Assembly (NCBI GenBank): GCA_905214465.1
Contig: CAJMMD010000033.1
Location: forward strand, 1 to 23,132
Direction: 5' to 3'
Source: an uncultured bacterium
GTDB taxonomy: Bacteria; Actinomycetota; Coriobacteriia; Coriobacteriales; Coriobacteriaceae
DNA length: 23,132 nucleotides
Part shown: in pieces, positions 21,569 through 23,132 of the stretch
How positions within the stretch are numbered: the stretch's first letter is position 1
Layout: every line of letters starts with the position of its first letter
Notes under the pieces: generated by a model
Told to the model about the DNA's origin: nothing
Databases searched by the model: none
Seen by the model: only the letters and a program-made list of their open reading frames with translations
Program-made: the position numbers and the translations under genes

Positions 21569-22636
21569 ATGGGAACCCCTAAAATCTCTGTTGTTGTACC
21601 TATTTATAAGGTTGAGCAGTGCTTGGCTTGGTGCTTGGACTCTCTTGTTGCTCAGGACATGCCCGATTGGGAGGGCGTGTTGGTCAACGATGGTTCGCCG
21701 GATGGGTCGCGAGATATCGCCGTTTCTTACTGCGAGCGCGATGCGCGCTTTAAGCTCGTCGATAAGCCCAACGGGGGTTTATCGAGTGCGCGTAACGCGG
21801 GCATCGCCGCGGCAAATGCCCCTATCGTCGCGTTCCTTGACTCTGACGATCGATTTACCCCAGACGCATGTCGCGTGATCGTCGATACGTTTGAGCGTGA
21901 GGACTGCGATGTTTTGACCTTTGGCGCAAATCCGTATCCGTTGGAGTCGGGGTATCCGTGGCTCAACTATGTGCTGAGCCCGCGCGATGTATCGTTTGAG
22001 GGCTATAGCTCCGACCTGCTATTTAGGGAAGCGTCTCGCCCCTTTGCATGGCGTACTGCCTGCAAGCGCGAGTTTTTGCTGGGCAACGGGATCCTGTTCG
22101 ACGAAACCGTCAAGTATGGCGAGGACCAGGTCTTCGATTTTGCCGTGTACGGTCGTTCGCGTAAGACCGCGCTTATCTCGAACAAGCTGTATGACTACCG
22201 TGTCGCGCGCAAGGGCTCGCTTATGGACACTATGCGCTATGACGACGAGACACGTCTGCTGGAGCACGTGAAGATTTACTCCGCGGTGCTGGCTGACTGG
22301 CAGCGCGACGGCCTCGATGCCCAGCATGTCGATGACCTGGCTTATTTCCTGTGCGATCTGGTGCTGTATGACGCGCTCAGGTTGCTGGGTTCGGACTGCG
22401 GCAAGGTGTTCGCTGCCGTTGCTGCGGCCCTTGCCGGTTCTCCTATGGGCAGCGATGCTGCGCTCGCACAATGCGCACCTTCTGTTGCCGCCATGGTGCG
22501 TGCGGCGCTTGCCAGCAAGGCCCCCAATGCCCGTGCGTGCAAAAAGCTCATGTTCGATTACGACGTTCTGAGGTTTGGGCGCCTGGGTGCCTGCAAGCGT
22601 ATGGCGGCGAACGCCCTGGGAAAGCGAGAAGTGTAG
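21569..22636 (+). CDS. Family 2 glycosyltransferase, type B'
   Basis: The ATG start at 21569 (MGTPKISVVVPIYKVEQCLA) follows AGGAG and gives 355 residues. Motifs are ISVVVPIYKVEQCLAWCLDS (6-25), VLVNDGSPDGS (37-47), DKPNGGLSSARNAGI (65-79) and AFLDSDDRFTP (88-98, DSDD). The second half has SRPFAWRTACKREFLLGNGI and YGEDQVFDFAVYG, the same order as in type B at 19323, but overall similarity is modest. It starts 12 bases after type A' and ends the cluster. No clear terminator is seen after it. Substrates are unknown. Confidence 0.9.
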   Translation: MGTPKISVVVPIYKVEQCLAWCLDSLVAQDMPDWEGVLVNDGSPDGSRDIAVSYCERDARFKLVDKPNGGLSSARNAGIAAANAPIVAFLDSDDRFTPDACRVIVDTFEREDCDVLTFGANPYPLESGYPWLNYVLSPRDVSFEGYSSDLLFREASRPFAWRTACKREFLLGNGILFDETVKYGEDQVFDFAVYGRSRKTALISNKLYDYRVARKGSLMDTMRYDDETRLLEHVKIYSAVLADWQRDGLDAQHVDDLAYFLCDLVLYDALRLLGSDCGKVFAAVAAALAGSPMGSDAALAQCAPSVAAMVRAALASKAPNARACKKLMFDYDVLRFGRLGACKRMAANALGKREV

Positions 22637-22954
22637 ATGATAGGCCGGTAGCGTATGCCGATTGATTTCTGGCAACTATGTAGATAGGCCCGAGTTGGAC
22701 GACGGTGGTCGCAAATCGGTTGGTTTGGCGTCACAACAACATTGCATGGGTTGCCCCTGCATGCGCTCAATCTGCTATGAATCTGAGTCGGGGATAAATC
22801 TATATTCGTTGATGAAGTACTGTCACTAGGCATTTTCTGATGTGGTTTATTTGCTTGTCATGTAGGACGGAGTGGTCGCGTCTGTTGTCTTGTTAAGCCA
22901 TCACCATCGTTACGGTTGACGCTTTTAACCATCGGCCATTCGGCCTATGATGTC

Positions 22955-22984
22955 TTGGCTCCCGTCCCCCCAATCTAGTAGACT
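22955..22984 (+). promoter_or_regulatory. Candidate promoter of the 3'-terminal secreted protein gene
   Basis: TTGGCT (22955-22960) and TAGACT (22979-22984) are separated by 18 bases. The left arm of the large inverted repeat (22966-22978) occupies the spacer. A start near 22991 would leave a very short leader of about 25 bases. Confidence 0.35.
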
Positions 22985-23008
22985 CTAAACCGTTGCTAGA
23001 TTAGGGGG
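22966..23008 (+). promoter_or_regulatory. 13-base inverted repeat covering the ribosome binding site
   Basis: CCCCCCAATCTAG (22966-22978) and CTAGATTAGGGGG (22996-23008) are complementary at 12 of 13 positions around a 17-base spacer. The right arm contains the AGGGGG ribosome site of the gene starting at 23016. It could be an operator straddling the promoter, or, in transcripts starting upstream of 22966, a hairpin that hides the ribosome site. Confidence 0.55.
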
Positions 23009-23015
23009 ATTTTCC

Positions 23016-23132
23016 ATGAGACGCTCCATGAAACGTATTTCCGGTGCCGCCGCCGCGCTGGCGGTCGCGGCCGCCCTGGCCCTGTGCGGGCCCGCGGCCT
23101 ACGCCGCTCCCGCCGACCCGGGCGACGCGCAG
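23016..23132 (+). CDS. Secreted protein, N-terminus only (cut by the window end)
   Basis: ATG at 23016 follows TTAGGGGGA and opens a frame of 39 residues to the window end. It encodes a classical signal peptide: basic MRRSMKR, hydrophobic GAAAALAVAAALALCG, and a likely cleavage after AAYA-APADP. The cysteine is inside the hydrophobic core and lacks a lipobox context, so a lipoprotein is less likely than a secreted or wall-anchored protein. GC content jumps sharply within the coding part. The mature function cannot be told. Confidence 0.8.
   Translation, partial: MRRSMKRISGAAAALAVAAALALCGPAAYAAPADPGDAQ

Larger units (their letters stand above)
22637..23015. other. Intergenic region with regulatory elements near its 3' end
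   Basis: This 379-base region carries no convincing gene on either strand. Its base composition is lower in GC than the flanking genes. It holds a short GGCC-ATTC-GGCC repeat near 22934-22945, and a TTGACG box at 22916 whose nearest -10-like TATGAT (22946) is 24 bases away, too far for a normal promoter. The last 60 bases contain the inverted repeat and promoter listed separately. Confidence 0.5.

Noticed and set aside
1..23132. CRISPR array
   Set aside because: No regularly spaced direct repeats were seen on either strand; the short repeats found occur at most twice.

Overview
The window looks like a chromosomal segment of a high-GC Gram-positive gut anaerobe of the class Coriobacteriia, most likely Collinsella or a close relative. 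The basis is a compact sufC-sufB-sufD-sufS-sufU operon with an Rrf2 regulator, a GGGtGRT protein paired with a NifU-like scaffold, a sortase-type cell-wall protein, galactofuranosyltransferase-like and family 2 glycosyltransferases, and TTG/GTG starts behind strong Shine-Dalgarno sites. The genus is inference from gene content and base composition; no 16S rRNA gene is present.

Layout. 1-363: tRNA-His(GTG) and tRNA-Lys(CTT) behind one promoter, closed by a terminator. 431-793 (minus): a dinD-like pseudogene whose conserved Trp is replaced by TGA. 955-2481 (minus): a NadB/SdhA-type flavoprotein. 2669-4495 (minus): a two-gene unit, NifU-like scaffold then GGGtGRT protein, with its own terminator. 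4496-6303: a RAYT-type HUH transposase (plus) flanked by gene-poor DNA with small repeats and a possible MITE.

6304-12973: the Fe-S cluster locus. The minus-strand operon sufCBDSU has overlapping genes and ends at a strong terminator. It is divergent from an IscR-like Rrf2 regulator with three C-terminal cysteines. The divergent region carries two related, spaced inverted-repeat elements that look like the regulator's operators. A MntA/HepT-like pair (nucleotidyltransferase plus HEPN-type partner) follows the regulator after 8 bases and is probably co-transcribed with it.

13111-14919: a secreted, sortase-anchored protein with a lysozyme/transglycosylase-like N-terminal domain and a long low-complexity stalk. 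15120-16916: an AAA-ATPase-like protein whose C-terminal nuclease domain appears to have lost its catalytic motif. 16937-17956 (minus): a GlfT-like galactofuranosyltransferase, divergent from a plus-strand cluster of four family 2 glycosyltransferases (18213-22636) arranged A-B-A'-B'. These genes probably build a surface polysaccharide. The window ends inside the signal peptide of another secreted protein, preceded by an unusual 13-base inverted repeat that includes its ribosome binding site.

The strongest leads for new biology are the tandem operator pair between sufC and rrf2, the inverted repeat at the 3' end, the degenerate AAA-ATPase/nuclease, and the muramidase-like wall protein.
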